DNA of 57,432 nt, taken from the IMG/VR virus record IMGVR_UViG_3300046787_000804, positions 1 to 57,432 of that record. The stretch is one strand, 5' to 3'. Below the pieces are notes generated by a model. It had not been told where the DNA came from, made no database searches, and saw nothing but the letters and a program-made list of their open reading frames with translations. How positions within the stretch are numbered: position 1 is the first letter of the stretch; every line of letters starts with the position of its first letter. Source of the DNA: a virus. Position numbers and translations under genes: made by a program. Of this stretch, positions 8,712 through 17,589 are shown one piece after another.

Positions 8712-9158
8712 TCAGGCGATGCGGTAGGTGCGTTGTTGGCCATCGGTTTTCTCGGAAACGATGCTCAAACCGAGCTTCTTTTTCAGGGCTCCGGCCATGC
8801 AGCCCCTGACCGTGTGCTGTTGCCACCCGGTGGCCTGGACCATCTGCTCGAGCGTTGCCCCCTCCGGACGCTGGAGCAATTCGATCAGCGCGGCCTGCTT
8901 GGTGCCCTCTCGTTTGGAGGGTGTTGCCTTGACCTCGATCGCAATGCCAAGGGCGCTGCGCCCTGCGTCGGTGATTGCAAATTGCGTGGTGCCGTCCTCG
9001 GCTTGGCTGTGGGCGGCAATGAGCTTGGCGTTGGCTAGGGATGTCAAAACCTTAAGCCGCGCACCCCCTTTGAGATTGGCCGGGAAGTCGGTCAGCAAGT
9101 GCTCTGGATGCTGGGCCGCTGCGGTGAGCAGATTGGTTTGGGTCTCGGAGAGTTTCAT
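8712..9158 (-). CDS. DUF3489-like winged-helix protein
   Basis: A 148-aa protein. The N-terminal half reads as a winged-helix module (MKLSETQTNLLTAAAQHPE ... LANAKLIAAHS). The C-terminal half has a second helix-turn-helix: KQAALIELLQRPEGATLEQM, then TGWQQHTVRGCMAGALKKKLG, the DUF3489 signature. A transcription regulator or other DNA-binding function is likely. The start is 7 nt after AAAGG. A palindrome, ATGAACGCTTCAT, lies 28 bp upstream of the start and recurs upstream of the next gene. Confidence 0.8.
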   Translation of the reverse strand: MKLSETQTNLLTAAAQHPEHLLTDFPANLKGGARLKVLTSLANAKLIAAHSQAEDGTTQFAITDAGRSALGIAIEVKATPSKREGTKQAALIELLQRPEGATLEQMVQATGWQQHTVRGCMAGALKKKLGLSIVSEKTDGQQRTYRIA

Positions 9159-9186
9159 GGTTTTTCCTTTTAAAAATGGTGATGTG

Positions 9187-9199
9187 ATGAACGCTTCAT
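9187..9199. promoter_or_regulatory. Palindromic site ATGAACGCTTCAT, copy 1
   Basis: ATGAA-CGC-TTCAT has perfect 5-bp arms. It lies between the DUF6900-like and DUF3489-like minus-strand genes, 28 bp upstream of the latter's start. The same 13-mer occurs at 9479-9491, and the two copies also share flanking TT and CCG. It is a candidate operator for this small operon. Confidence 0.5.
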
Positions 9200-9211
9200 T
9201 CCGCTCGCTTA

Positions 9212-9445
9212 TCAAGCGATTTCTGAATCTTTTTTCTTTCCCTGTGGCTTCTTCGTCTGCGCCTTCAGGCCAGCCTGATAAGCCGCTTGCAGAGCAGCCT
9301 CAATTCCCCAAACCGACACGTCGTGAAAATCCAGCCGGTCCGAATGCTGCGTCTGCAGCGTCTGGACAAAAAGGTGCTCGCGTGCGATCAGCTCCAAAAG
9401 GCAAGAAGGCGCGTTGATGGCGTTGGTGGTTTTCTTGTGGTTCAT
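9212..9445 (-). CDS. DUF6900-like small phage protein
   Basis: A 77-aa protein with LELIAREHLFVQTLQTQHSD followed by RLDFHDVSVWGIEAALQAAY, the helical pattern of DUF6900 proteins, often found in phage and plasmid accessory regions. The C-terminus is Lys-rich. It is first in the minus-strand group and divergent from the terminase operon. Function unknown. The internal ATG at 9445 is preferred to one 12 nt upstream. Confidence 0.65.
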   Translation of the reverse strand: MNHKKTTNAINAPSCLLELIAREHLFVQTLQTQHSDRLDFHDVSVWGIEAALQAAYQAGLKAQTKKPQGKKKDSEIA

Positions 9446-9478
9446 GCGGCGCTCCAAAAAACGTTGATTGATGACCGT

Positions 9479-9491
9479 ATGAACGCTTCAT
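9479..9491. promoter_or_regulatory. Palindromic site ATGAACGCTTCAT, copy 2
   Basis: Identical to the 13-mer at 9187-9199. It sits in the 95-bp divergent gap between the minus-strand DUF6900-like gene (start 9445) and the plus-strand terminase small subunit (start 9541), where one regulator could act on both directions. Confidence 0.5.
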
Positions 9492-9540
9492 TTCCGAACA
9501 ACATCAAGTCAATTTCTTAGCCAGACTCTTTCACTTGGGT

Positions 9541-10092
9541 ATGACCGATCGACTCTCAATTCGGGCCTATGCGCGCCACCGAGGGGTGTCCGATACGGCG
9601 GTACGCAAGGCCATCGAGGCCGGGCGGATCACCCCCAACGCTGACGGCACGATCAATGCGGCGCAGGCCGACGCTCAATGGAGCAAAAACACAGATGCCA
9701 CGCAGCAGCGGGGCAAACACAAGCCCGTCTCCAATGAGGCGATTGCGGGAATACGGGAAACGCTGGGTGAATCAGCGGGCGCGTTTGAACCCAAAGGCGG
9801 TGGCACCACCTTGCTGCAGGCCAAGACCGCCAATGAGGTGCTCAAGGCGCAGACCAACAGGGTGCGACTCGCCCGCCTCAAAGGCGAGTTGGTCAATCGT
9901 GACCAGGCCGTTGCACACGTTTTTAAGATGGCACGCGCCGAGCGCGATGCTTGGTTGAATTGGCCTGCGCGAGTAGCTGCGCAGATGGCCGCTGACCTCA
10001 ATGCCGATGGGCATACCTTGCATGTGCTGCTGGAAAAAGCCGTGCGCAATCACTTGATCGAACTGGGCGATTTGGCTGTTCGATTGGACTGA
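9541..10092 (+). CDS. Terminase small subunit-like protein
   Basis: A 183-aa protein with an N-terminal HTH (LSIRAYARHRGVSDTAVRKA) like lambda Nu1-type small terminases, a central linker and a C-terminal helical region (RLARLKGELVNRDQAVAHVF) expected for oligomerisation and large-subunit contact. It directly precedes the GpA-type large terminase. It should recognise the packaging site. ATG 9541 is chosen over TTG 9535. Confidence 0.8.
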   Translation: MTDRLSIRAYARHRGVSDTAVRKAIEAGRITPNADGTINAAQADAQWSKNTDATQQRGKHKPVSNEAIAGIRETLGESAGAFEPKGGGTTLLQAKTANEVLKAQTNRVRLARLKGELVNRDQAVAHVFKMARAERDAWLNWPARVAAQMAADLNADGHTLHVLLEKAVRNHLIELGDLAVRLD

Positions 10093-10131
10093 GCCCTGAT
10101 GGGGGCTTGAGGCTTTACGGAATGCAGGAAT

Positions 10132-12072
10132 GTGTTGGAACACTATGACGGACTTGATGCCATCGCTGAAGCGTGGCGCGAGGGGCTCACCCCCGACCCA
10201 CTGTTGACAGTGTCTGAATGGGCAGATCAGTACCGAGTGCTATCGGGAAAGTCGGCCTCGGAGCCGGGCAAGTGGCGAACCAATCGCACGCCTTATCTCA
10301 AGGAAATCATGGACTGTCTCTCGCCGACGTCACCCGTCGAGCGGGTGGTGTTCATGAAAGGCGCGCAGGTCGGCGGCACGGAGTGCGGCAACAACTGGAT
10401 TGGCTATGTCATCCATTTGGCCCCTGGTCCCATGATGGCTGTTGCGCCGACGGTCGAGATGGCCAAGCGAAACTCCAAACAGCGAATTGATCCACTCATC
10501 GAAGAGAGCCCGACGCTCTCTGGCTTGATCGCCCCCGCAAGGGCGCGCGATTCAGGCAACACCATCCTGGGCAAAGAGTTCCGTGGTGGCGTGCTGGTGA
10601 TGACGGGCGCAAACAGCGCCGTGGGTCTGCGCTCGATGCCGGTGCGCTATTTGTTTCTGGATGAGGTTGATGGCTACCCGGGTGACGTTGAAGGAGAAGG
10701 TGATGCGATTGCATTGGCTGAGGCTCGAACCCGAACCTTTGCACGCAGAAAAATTTTCATCGTCTCGACGCCAACAATTTCTGGATCGTCGCGAATTGAG
10801 CGCGAGTACGAGCAAACAGACCAGCGACAGTTCATGGTCCCGTGCCCGCACTGCGCCCACGAACAAGTCTTGGCTTTCGAACAATTGATCTGGGAAAAAG
10901 GACTGCCCGAGACGGCGCACTACAAGTGCGAATCGTGCGAGCAGCCCATTTACGAATACCAAAAGACCGAGATGCTCGAGCGGGGACGGTGGCAGTCATC
11001 GATTCCGGATTACGTTGGCAAAACAGTGGGGTTTCACCTGTCCAGTCTGTACAGCCCTGTGGGCTGGCGCAGTTGGGCTGACATCGCTGCAGCCTGGGAA
11101 GCGGCGCAAGGATCTGCAACTGCCTTGAAAGCATTCAAAAACACAGAGCTGGGCGAGACCTGGGTCGAGCAAGGCGAAACCCCCGAATGGGAGCGTTTGC
11201 TGGAGCGCCGTGAGGACTACCGAATCGGCACCGTCCCACTGGGGTCGGCTTTGCTGTGCGCCGGGGTGGACGTTCAAAAGGACCGCATCGAGGTTTCGGT
11301 TTGGGCATTCGGTCGGGGCAAAGAGGCGTGGCTGGTTGAGCACCGTGTGCTGGCCGGTGACACCTCCCGCGATACGGTCTGGCAGCGGCTTCGTGAAATG
11401 CTCGATGAGTCCTGGACGCATGCGTCTGGGGTGCAGTTACGTTTGAGTCGCATCGGCCTGGATACAGGATATGCCACCCAAGAGGCCTATGCCTTCGTGC
11501 GCAAGATGCGTGACTCTCGGCTGCTACCCATGAAGGGTGTGGCCCGTGGTGCTGCACTTGTCGGGTTGCCGACCGCTGTGGACATGACTGTGGGCGGCAA
11601 GAAGCTGCGCCGGGGAGTTCGTGTCTATTCAGTTGTGGGTGGCATTGCCAAGCTGGAGTTCTACAACCATCTGCGCAAAACCATGGAAGTGACCGAGGAC
11701 GGTGAGATCCTGTATCCCGCTGGGTATGTCCACTTACCCAAGGTCGATGTCGAATTTGTGCAGCAGTTGTGCTCAGAGCAGTTGGTTACGCGCCGGGATC
11801 GCAATGGTTATCCGGTGCGTGAGTGGCAAAAGATCCGCGAACGCAACGAGGCACTTGATTGCTACGTTTATGCACGGGCAGCAGCGAGCCTCGCTGGTCT
11901 TGACCGATACGAGGAACGTCATTGGCGCGAATTGGAAAAACCGCTAGGTGTTACAGGGCCACCTGAAGACGCCCAATCAACCAAGCAAGAAGCCACCCCC
12001 AGCGGTGGCTTTGTTGTTTCTAAAGGACCACAACGCGGCAGGCGCTTAATTCGCAGCCGGTGGATGAACTGA
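10132..12072 (+). CDS. Phage terminase large subunit, GpA family
   Basis: A 646-aa packaging motor. The N-terminal ATPase has a Walker A-like loop (MKGAQVGGTECGNNW, residues 75-90) and Walker B YLFLDEVDG near residue 180. A zinc-finger-like CPHC...CESC segment lies around residues 240-270. The C-terminal nuclease starts with CAGVDVQKDRIEVSVWAFG, the RNase H-type first Asp. Length and layout match lambda gpA-like terminases. The start is GTG. The stop overlaps the gpW-like start as TGATG. Confidence 0.95.
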   Translation: MLEHYDGLDAIAEAWREGLTPDPLLTVSEWADQYRVLSGKSASEPGKWRTNRTPYLKEIMDCLSPTSPVERVVFMKGAQVGGTECGNNWIGYVIHLAPGPMMAVAPTVEMAKRNSKQRIDPLIEESPTLSGLIAPARARDSGNTILGKEFRGGVLVMTGANSAVGLRSMPVRYLFLDEVDGYPGDVEGEGDAIALAEARTRTFARRKIFIVSTPTISGSSRIEREYEQTDQRQFMVPCPHCAHEQVLAFEQLIWEKGLPETAHYKCESCEQPIYEYQKTEMLERGRWQSSIPDYVGKTVGFHLSSLYSPVGWRSWADIAAAWEAAQGSATALKAFKNTELGETWVEQGETPEWERLLERREDYRIGTVPLGSALLCAGVDVQKDRIEVSVWAFGRGKEAWLVEHRVLAGDTSRDTVWQRLREMLDESWTHASGVQLRLSRIGLDTGYATQEAYAFVRKMRDSRLLPMKGVARGAALVGLPTAVDMTVGGKKLRRGVRVYSVVGGIAKLEFYNHLRKTMEVTEDGEILYPAGYVHLPKVDVEFVQQLCSEQLVTRRDRNGYPVREWQKIRERNEALDCYVYARAAASLAGLDRYEERHWRELEKPLGVTGPPEDAQSTKQEATPSGGFVVSKGPQRGRRLIRSRWMN

Positions 12073-12281
12073 TGACGACCTATACCCAAGAGCATGCACA
12101 AGCGCTGCGAGAAGCCATTGCCAGTGGTGAACATCGGGTGACGTACGACGGTAAAACGATCGAGTACCGAACTGTTTCCGATCTCAAACTGGCCTTGGCA
12201 GAGGTAGAAGCCGCGCTGGCATCCGACAGCGGAAAAACCAAGACGCGTCAAATCCGGGTCACCACAGCCAAAGGGTTCTGA
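12072..12281 (+). CDS. Head completion protein, gpW-like
   Basis: A 69-aa protein whose SGEHRVTYDGKTIEYRTVSD followed by LKLALAEVEAAL closely follows the lambda gpW pattern of a beta hairpin and two helices. gpW-like proteins close the portal vertex after packaging and form the tail attachment site. Its position between terminase and portal is the lambda order. ATG 12072 overlaps the terminase stop. Confidence 0.85.
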   Translation: MTTYTQEHAQALREAIASGEHRVTYDGKTIEYRTVSDLKLALAEVEAALASDSGKTKTRQIRVTTAKGF

Positions 12282-12282
12282 C

Positions 12283-13785
12283 ATGGCCTTTTGGAAAAAA
12301 CTCACGGCCTATGTGGGCTGGAATTCCGTTCACGAGGCTGCTGGCTCAGGTCGCAGGTCTCGTGTTTGGAATCCTGGTGATCCGGGAGCTGTCTCGGCGA
12401 TGCTGGCCACGGGCAACCAACTGCGGGTCAAGTCTCGGGATCTGGTGCGCAGAAACGCCTGGGCGGCCAACGCGGTCGACAGCTTTGTCTCTAATGCCAT
12501 CGGCACGGGGATCAAACCGCAATCCTTGGTGGATGACCCCAAGTTCCGGGAGAAGGTTCATGCGCTGTGGTGGCAGTGGGTGGAGGAAGCAGATAGCAAC
12601 AACCTCACCGATTTCTACGGCCTGCAGTCACTTGCATGTCGGGCGATGGTCGAGGGTGGCGAATGCCTGATCCGCATCCGCAATCGACGGCAGGAAGATG
12701 GCCTGAGTGTGCCGATCCAGTTGCAGATTCTGGAGCCCGAGCACCTGCCTTTGAGCCTGAACACGATCAGTGCATCGGGCAACCCGATCCGTAGCGGCAT
12801 CGAGTTTGATGCCCTTGGGCGTCGGGTTGCCTACCACCTGTACCGCGAGCATCCGGGTGACCCGAGCTTGACGGTCAATGGCAACGATCTGGTGCCGGTC
12901 CCAGCTGAGGAGATCGTCCACCTGTTTCGCCCCCTGCGACCTGGACAGATTCGCGGCGAGCCATGGCTGTCGCGGGCCTTGGTCAAGCTCAATGAGCTCG
13001 ATCAGTACGACGACGCAGAGTTGGTTCGTAAAAAGACGGCGGCCATGTTCGCGGGATTCATCACGCGTCAATCACCCGAAGACCAACTGCTGGGCGAAGG
13101 TGAAGCGGATGAAATGGGCGTGGCCATGACGGGTTTGGAGCCGGGCACCTTGCAAGTTCTGGAGCCTGGTGAGGACGTGAAGTTCTCCGATCCTGCGGAT
13201 GTAGGTGGCTCGTATGCGGAATTCCTGCGGGTGCAGTTTCGCGCAGTCGCTGTGGCCATGGGCATCACCTACGAGCAGTTGACCGGTGATCTGTCGGGCG
13301 TGAATTACTCGTCGATCCGTGCCGGTCTCCTGGAGTTCCGTCGCCGATGTGAAGCCATCCAGCATGGCGTGATCGTGCATCAGATGTGCCGCCCGATCTG
13401 GCGTGCATGGATGGATGCCGCAGTGCTCAGTGGCGCACTGACAGCGACAGGTTATGCCAAGAGCCGTCAGTCCGCCAGAGCGTGGCAGGCGGTGAAGTGG
13501 ATCCCGCAAGGCTGGCAGTGGGTGGATCCCGAGAAGGAGTTCAAAGCCCTGCAGCTGGCCATTCGCTCCGGCTTGATGAGCCGCTCTGAGGCCATCTCGT
13601 CCTTTGGCTACGACGCGGAAACGATCGACAAAGAGATTGCGGCAGATAACGCCAGGGCAGATGCATTGGGGCTCGTTCTTGATACGGACCCAAGGCAAGT
13701 GGCCCGCAATGGTGCAACCAACTCGGCTGCTCCCTCGCTCCCTCCTGACTCACCAAGCGCGTCCTTGGTGGATCAGCAAACCTGA
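12283..13785 (+). CDS. Phage portal protein, lambda gpB family
   Basis: A 500-aa protein with the lambda-type portal features: RRNAWAANAVDSFVSNAIGTG near the N-terminus, IQLQILEPEHLP in the middle, HLFRPLRPGQIRGEPWL, and YEQLTGDLSGVNYSSIRAGL near residue 330. It forms the dodecameric DNA channel at the capsid vertex. It starts 1 nt after gpW. Confidence 0.95.
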   Translation: MAFWKKLTAYVGWNSVHEAAGSGRRSRVWNPGDPGAVSAMLATGNQLRVKSRDLVRRNAWAANAVDSFVSNAIGTGIKPQSLVDDPKFREKVHALWWQWVEEADSNNLTDFYGLQSLACRAMVEGGECLIRIRNRRQEDGLSVPIQLQILEPEHLPLSLNTISASGNPIRSGIEFDALGRRVAYHLYREHPGDPSLTVNGNDLVPVPAEEIVHLFRPLRPGQIRGEPWLSRALVKLNELDQYDDAELVRKKTAAMFAGFITRQSPEDQLLGEGEADEMGVAMTGLEPGTLQVLEPGEDVKFSDPADVGGSYAEFLRVQFRAVAVAMGITYEQLTGDLSGVNYSSIRAGLLEFRRRCEAIQHGVIVHQMCRPIWRAWMDAAVLSGALTATGYAKSRQSARAWQAVKWIPQGWQWVDPEKEFKALQLAIRSGLMSRSEAISSFGYDAETIDKEIAADNARADALGLVLDTDPRQVARNGATNSAAPSLPPDSPSASLVDQQT

Positions 13786-13798
13786 AACCAGAGGACTT

Positions 13799-15193
13799 AT
13801 GAACCACATCTCGTCGATGCCACATTTGGCATCGCGAATCTTTGGCACGCCCCTGCTGATTCACCCCAGAAAACTGGATGTGATTCTCTCGGTGCTTGGC
13901 CCCCGTTTGGGATTGGCCATGTCAGACGATTCGCAACAACTCATCAAGCACTTGGCTGCGCAGGCCCCGCCTGCCGCATCCACATCGCTGTCATCGAACA
14001 TTGCTGTCATTAGCGTGTCCGGCACCTTAGTGCGGCGAGCGGCAGCGGTCGATGCGGCTTCGGGTCTGACCAGTTACGCGGCCATCAGCGCGCAGCTTGC
14101 GCAGGCCGTGCGTGACCCAGCAGTCAATGCGATCTTGCTGGACATCGATTCACCAGGCGGTGAGGCGGGGGGTGCGTTTGATCTGGCCGACCAGATCGTG
14201 GCGGCTCGGCAGATCAAACCCATCTGGGCCGTTGCCAACGACGACGCGTTCTCTGCAGCGTATGCCATCGCCAGCGCAGCCACCCGGGTCTATGTCACCC
14301 GAACCGGTGGTGTGGGCTCTGTTGGCGTGATCGCACTGCATGTGGATCAGTCCCAGCGGGACGCCATGAGCGGGCTTCGCTACACGGCGGTGTATGCCGG
14401 GGACCGCAAGAACGACATGTCGCCCCATGCGCCTTTGTCCACCGATGCGGCGCAAGCCCTGCAGGCCGAAGTGGACCGGCTGTATGGCCTGTTCGTGTCG
14501 ACGGTCGCAGTCAACCGAAACCTCTCAGCGCAAGACGTTCAAGACACCGAAGCCGGGCTGTATTTCGCACAAGACGCGATTGATGCCGGTCTGGCCGATG
14601 TGGTCGGGACGCTTGACGACGCACTGATCGCTCTGAGTGAAGAGCTCCAAATGAAAACGACATCCATCGCGCGAATTCAAGGTTCGGGCCGCGAGATGGG
14701 GATCTCCACGCCCGGGCCGTCCATGAAAAGGAGCGTTTGCATGCAAAACGATGCAACCCAAACTGCCGATGGGCAGACCAACCAAGAAGAGCAACACCAA
14801 CCAGCCGACCAGACAGGTACTGGGCCTGCACAAGATGGCGATGCCGCGCAAAGCACGGGAGATCAACCCGGCGCCCAGGTGCAAGCCAGTGCCGCAGCTC
14901 AAGGCCACGACATCAAGGCGGCCAGTGCACAGGTGCTGGCCATTGCCGAGATGTGTCTTCTGGCGGGCAAGTCCGAGATGACGGCGGGCCTGATCGAGCG
15001 TGGTGTCTCAGTTGACCAAGCACGCAAGGAGCTGTTGGCGGCCAAGGCCTCTGGCTCTCCCGAAATCTCCAGCCGCATCTTGCCCGAGGCAGGAACCCAA
15101 ACCCAAGCCAAGCCCGAAGACAGCCCCGTCGTTCGTGCCGCGCAGCAGCGCGCTCAAAGGCAGCGTGACGCAGCGCAAGTCACCCACCGTTAA
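13799..15193 (+). CDS. Head maturation protease (S49/SppA type) fused to scaffold
   Basis: A 464-aa lambda gpC-like protein. The S49 serine protease domain spans about residues 65-290: DIDSPGGEAGG at 116-125, candidate nucleophile Ser152 in NDDAFSAAYAIAS, then GGVGSVGVIALHVD and a candidate base Lys204. The remaining 150 residues are Gln/Ala-rich and helical, like the scaffold domain that lambda also makes separately as Nu3. An in-frame internal start with its own ribosome binding site lies at 14741. ATG 13799 is preferred to an earlier in-frame start inside the portal gene. Confidence 0.93.
   Translation: MNHISSMPHLASRIFGTPLLIHPRKLDVILSVLGPRLGLAMSDDSQQLIKHLAAQAPPAASTSLSSNIAVISVSGTLVRRAAAVDAASGLTSYAAISAQLAQAVRDPAVNAILLDIDSPGGEAGGAFDLADQIVAARQIKPIWAVANDDAFSAAYAIASAATRVYVTRTGGVGSVGVIALHVDQSQRDAMSGLRYTAVYAGDRKNDMSPHAPLSTDAAQALQAEVDRLYGLFVSTVAVNRNLSAQDVQDTEAGLYFAQDAIDAGLADVVGTLDDALIALSEELQMKTTSIARIQGSGREMGISTPGPSMKRSVCMQNDATQTADGQTNQEEQHQPADQTGTGPAQDGDAAQSTGDQPGAQVQASAAAQGHDIKAASAQVLAIAEMCLLAGKSEMTAGLIERGVSVDQARKELLAAKASGSPEISSRILPEAGTQTQAKPEDSPVVRAAQQRAQRQRDAAQVTHR
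14726..14743 (+). promoter_or_regulatory. Internal ribosome binding site and ATG for the scaffold
   Basis: AAAAGGAG at 14726-14733 is followed after 7 nt by ATG at 14741, in frame with the protease gene (314 codons downstream). Such a strong site inside a coding region indicates a second translation start. Confidence 0.65.
14741..15193 (+). CDS. Scaffold protein, Nu3-like (internal in-frame start)
   Basis: A predicted 150-aa product starting MQNDATQTADGQTNQEEQ and sharing the protease C-terminus. It is Gln- and Ala-rich with predicted helices (AASAQVLAIAEMCLLAGKSEM). In lambda, Nu3 is made in just this way from within gene C and templates the capsid. The internal start is supported only by the ribosome site, frame and analogy. 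Confidence 0.6.
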   Translation: MQNDATQTADGQTNQEEQHQPADQTGTGPAQDGDAAQSTGDQPGAQVQASAAAQGHDIKAASAQVLAIAEMCLLAGKSEMTAGLIERGVSVDQARKELLAAKASGSPEISSRILPEAGTQTQAKPEDSPVVRAAQQRAQRQRDAAQVTHR

Positions 15194-15205
15194 TAGGAGA
15201 ACCTG

Positions 15206-15583
15206 ATGACTGCCATTACCAATGACCTCACCTTGGGCGACCTGCTCAAGTACGAAGAGGAAAACCTGTATTCCCGTGACCAGGTCACGGTGCTTTCTGG
15301 ACAAAACCTCAAGCTCGGTGCCGTGATTGGCCGAGTCAGTGCGACCCAAAAGGTCAAAGCACTCGACCCTTCTGCAACCGACGGTTCCGAGGTTGCCGCT
15401 GGCGTGGTGCTGCAAAGCATCGATGCCAGTGCCGCAGAAAAAACCAACGGCCTGATCGTTTCGCGTCAAGCCATCGTGGCCGATCACGCGCTGATCTGGC
15501 CTGCAGCCATCACCACGGAAGAAAAAACCGCAGCCATCGCTCAGCTCGAAGCGATCGGCGTCCTCGTTCGCCAAGGAGTCTAA
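15206..15583 (+). CDS. Head decoration protein, lambda gpD-like
   Basis: A 125-aa protein with LGDLLKYEEENLYSRDQVTV, then VLSGQNLKLGAVIGRV, the start of the HDPD family. It binds the threefold sites of the expanded capsid. It sits between scaffold and major capsid genes as in lambda, 12 nt after the scaffold stop with an AGGAGA site. Confidence 0.92.
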   Translation: MTAITNDLTLGDLLKYEEENLYSRDQVTVLSGQNLKLGAVIGRVSATQKVKALDPSATDGSEVAAGVVLQSIDASAAEKTNGLIVSRQAIVADHALIWPAAITTEEKTAAIAQLEAIGVLVRQGV

Positions 15584-15586
15584 GCA

Positions 15587-16591
15587 ATGAACAATCCTTT
15601 CCAGTCCCCTGCGTTTTCGATGACGGCGCTCACCGCTGCCATCAACATCCTGCCCAACCAGTTCGGCAAGCTCGATCAGATCAACCTGATGCCTGCTCGT
15701 CCTGTGCGCTTTCGCCAAATTGCGGTGGAAGAGCGCAATGGCGTTCTGAACCTGCTGCCTACGCTGCCTGTCGGTGCCCCTGGCACGGTGGGCAAGCGTG
15801 GTCGCCGCACGCTGCGCTCGTTCATCATCCCGCACATTCCGCACGACGATGTGGTGCTGCCCGAAGAAGTGCAAGGCCTGCGTGCCTTTGGTTCTGAAAC
15901 CGACACCGAAACCATCGCGAACGTGATGGCCGAGCATCTGCAGTCGATGCGCAACAAGCACGCCATCACGCTGGAGCATTTGCGCATGGGCGCACTCAAA
16001 GGCGTGATCCTGGATGCAGACGGTTCGGTTCTCTACAACCTCTTCGATGAGTTCGGAATTGAGCCCAAGGAGTTCAACTTCGCGCTCAACAACGAGAAAA
16101 CCGATGTCAAGAAGAAGTGCCTGGATCTCAAGCGCTACCTTGAGCTCAACCTAAAGGGAGAGTACATGACTGGCGTTCGCGTGCTGGTCTCTCCGGAGTT
16201 CTTTGATCTGCTGACGGCTCACCCCAATGTGGTCAAGGCATATCAGTGGTACCAGGAGAGTCTGGCGCTGCGTGCAGACCAACGCACGGGCTTCACCTTT
16301 GCAGGTGTCACTTTCGAGGAGTATCTGGGCCAAGCGTCCGATGTGGACGGCAATGTGCGCAAGTTCATTGCCTCTGGCGAAGGTCATGCATTCCCCGAGG
16401 GCACAGTGGATACCTTTGCCACGTATTTCGCGCCAGCTGACTTCAATGAAACGGTCAATACGCTGGGCCAGCCCCTGTACGCCAAGCAAGAGCCTCGTGA
16501 GTTTGGTCGCGGCACGGATCTGCACACGCAGAGCAATCCGCTGCCGATGTGCCACCGTCCGGGGCTCCTGGTCAAGCTCCTGGCCAGCTGA
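15587..16591 (+). CDS. Major capsid protein, lambda gpE family
   Basis: A 334-aa protein with the gpE-family hallmarks: FSMTALTAAINILPNQFGKL at the N-terminus, RTLRSFIIPHIPHDDVVLPE, and C-terminal GTDLHTQSNPLPMCHRPGLL. It forms the icosahedral shell. It starts 3 nt after the decoration protein, and the stop overlaps the next start as TGATG. Confidence 0.95.
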   Translation: MNNPFQSPAFSMTALTAAINILPNQFGKLDQINLMPARPVRFRQIAVEERNGVLNLLPTLPVGAPGTVGKRGRRTLRSFIIPHIPHDDVVLPEEVQGLRAFGSETDTETIANVMAEHLQSMRNKHAITLEHLRMGALKGVILDADGSVLYNLFDEFGIEPKEFNFALNNEKTDVKKKCLDLKRYLELNLKGEYMTGVRVLVSPEFFDLLTAHPNVVKAYQWYQESLALRADQRTGFTFAGVTFEEYLGQASDVDGNVRKFIASGEGHAFPEGTVDTFATYFAPADFNETVNTLGQPLYAKQEPREFGRGTDLHTQSNPLPMCHRPGLLVKLLAS

Positions 16592-16926
16592 TGCCGCGCG
16601 ATCCGTTTGCACTGGGTGTCAAACGGCTGTTCGCAAGTTTGGGCTCCCCGGCGCAGTACAGCACTGTGGCCGGGGAGACCATCGAACTCAAAGTCATCAG
16701 CAAGGCACCGGATTCGGTGCAGGAATTCGGCCAGTCACACCTGGCGGTGACCTCGTACCGGTTTGACTTGCAAGCAGCCGATGTTGCCCGTCCTCAAGAG
16801 GGCGATCGCCTGACGTGGCGCGGTGGCATCTATGTCATTCAAGGCGATGCGCTGGTCGACCGTGATCACTTTATCTGGACGGTGAGCGCCTACCCCTTGC
16901 CTGACTATCCAGCGATGGCGAGGTGA
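16591..16926 (+). CDS. Head-tail joining protein, gpFII-like
   Basis: A 111-aa beta-rich protein starting MPRDPFALGVKRLFASLGSP. Position right after the capsid and its size fit the gpFII/head-tail connector family that joins the filled head to the tail. The evidence is mostly positional plus the beta pattern (GDRLTWRGGIYVIQGDALVD). Confidence 0.7.
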   Translation: MPRDPFALGVKRLFASLGSPAQYSTVAGETIELKVISKAPDSVQEFGQSHLAVTSYRFDLQAADVARPQEGDRLTWRGGIYVIQGDALVDRDHFIWTVSAYPLPDYPAMAR

Positions 16927-16928
16927 GC

Positions 16929-17588
16929 ATGAGCGTGCGACTTCTGGCTGCCCTGCAGGGCGATCTCTCCAAAATGATGGCGCAGGAGTTGAACTCGGCG
17001 CGGGTGGCGGTAACCACTGGCGTGCGCGAGGCGACGCAAGGGCTCAAGAGTGAATTGCGCTCGCAAATCGAAGGCTCTGGTCTGGGCTCGCGTCTTGCCA
17101 ATACCTGGCGTGGGGAGGTGTATCCGAAAGGACGCCCCAGCTTGGGTTCGGCGGGGCTTGTTTACAGCCGAGCGCCTGTTGTCGTTGCGGCACACGACCA
17201 AGGCGCGTTGATCCGTTCGAAGAACGGGTTTTGGCTCGCTATCCCGCTCCCTGCAGCAGGCACTGGGCCACGCGGCAAACGCATGACTCCGGGTCTGTGG
17301 GAGCGCATGCGTGGTCAACGACTTCGCTTTGTGTATCGCTCGGGCAAGCCGTCGCTGTTGGTGGCGGACAACCTCCGGGCGAAAGCAGGTAAGCGCGGAG
17401 GCTTCGCGGCTGCATCGGCATCCGCTCAGAAATCAGGACGGGGGCTGACCACAGTCCCCATTTTTTTTCTGGTACCGCAAGCCCAACTCAAGAAGAAATT
17501 CGACATCGCCAGTGCAGCCCAGCGCTGGCAAGACAGGCTGATGGTCTTGGTCACGCAGTCGTGGCCAGAAGAAAGCGCGGACACATGA
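16929..17588 (+). CDS. DUF6441-like minor tail protein (gpZ position)
   Basis: A 219-aa basic protein with the DUF6441 pattern: MSVRLLAALQGDLSKMMAQE, GLGSRLANTWRGEVYPKG, and GALIRSKNGFWLAIPLPAAG. It occupies the place of lambda gpZ, a tail terminator accessory. ATG 16929 lies 2 nt after the preceding stop; an in-frame GTG 6 nt upstream is an alternative. Confidence 0.75.
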   Translation: MSVRLLAALQGDLSKMMAQELNSARVAVTTGVREATQGLKSELRSQIEGSGLGSRLANTWRGEVYPKGRPSLGSAGLVYSRAPVVVAAHDQGALIRSKNGFWLAIPLPAAGTGPRGKRMTPGLWERMRGQRLRFVYRSGKPSLLVADNLRAKAGKRGGFAAASASAQKSGRGLTTVPIFFLVPQAQLKKKFDIASAAQRWQDRLMVLVTQSWPEESADT

Positions 17589-17589
17589 A

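Noticed and set aside
15008-15979. A 323-codon minus-strand frame across the scaffold, decoration and capsid genes
   Set aside because: It crosses three recognised plus-strand genes and has no recognisable domain or ribosome site.
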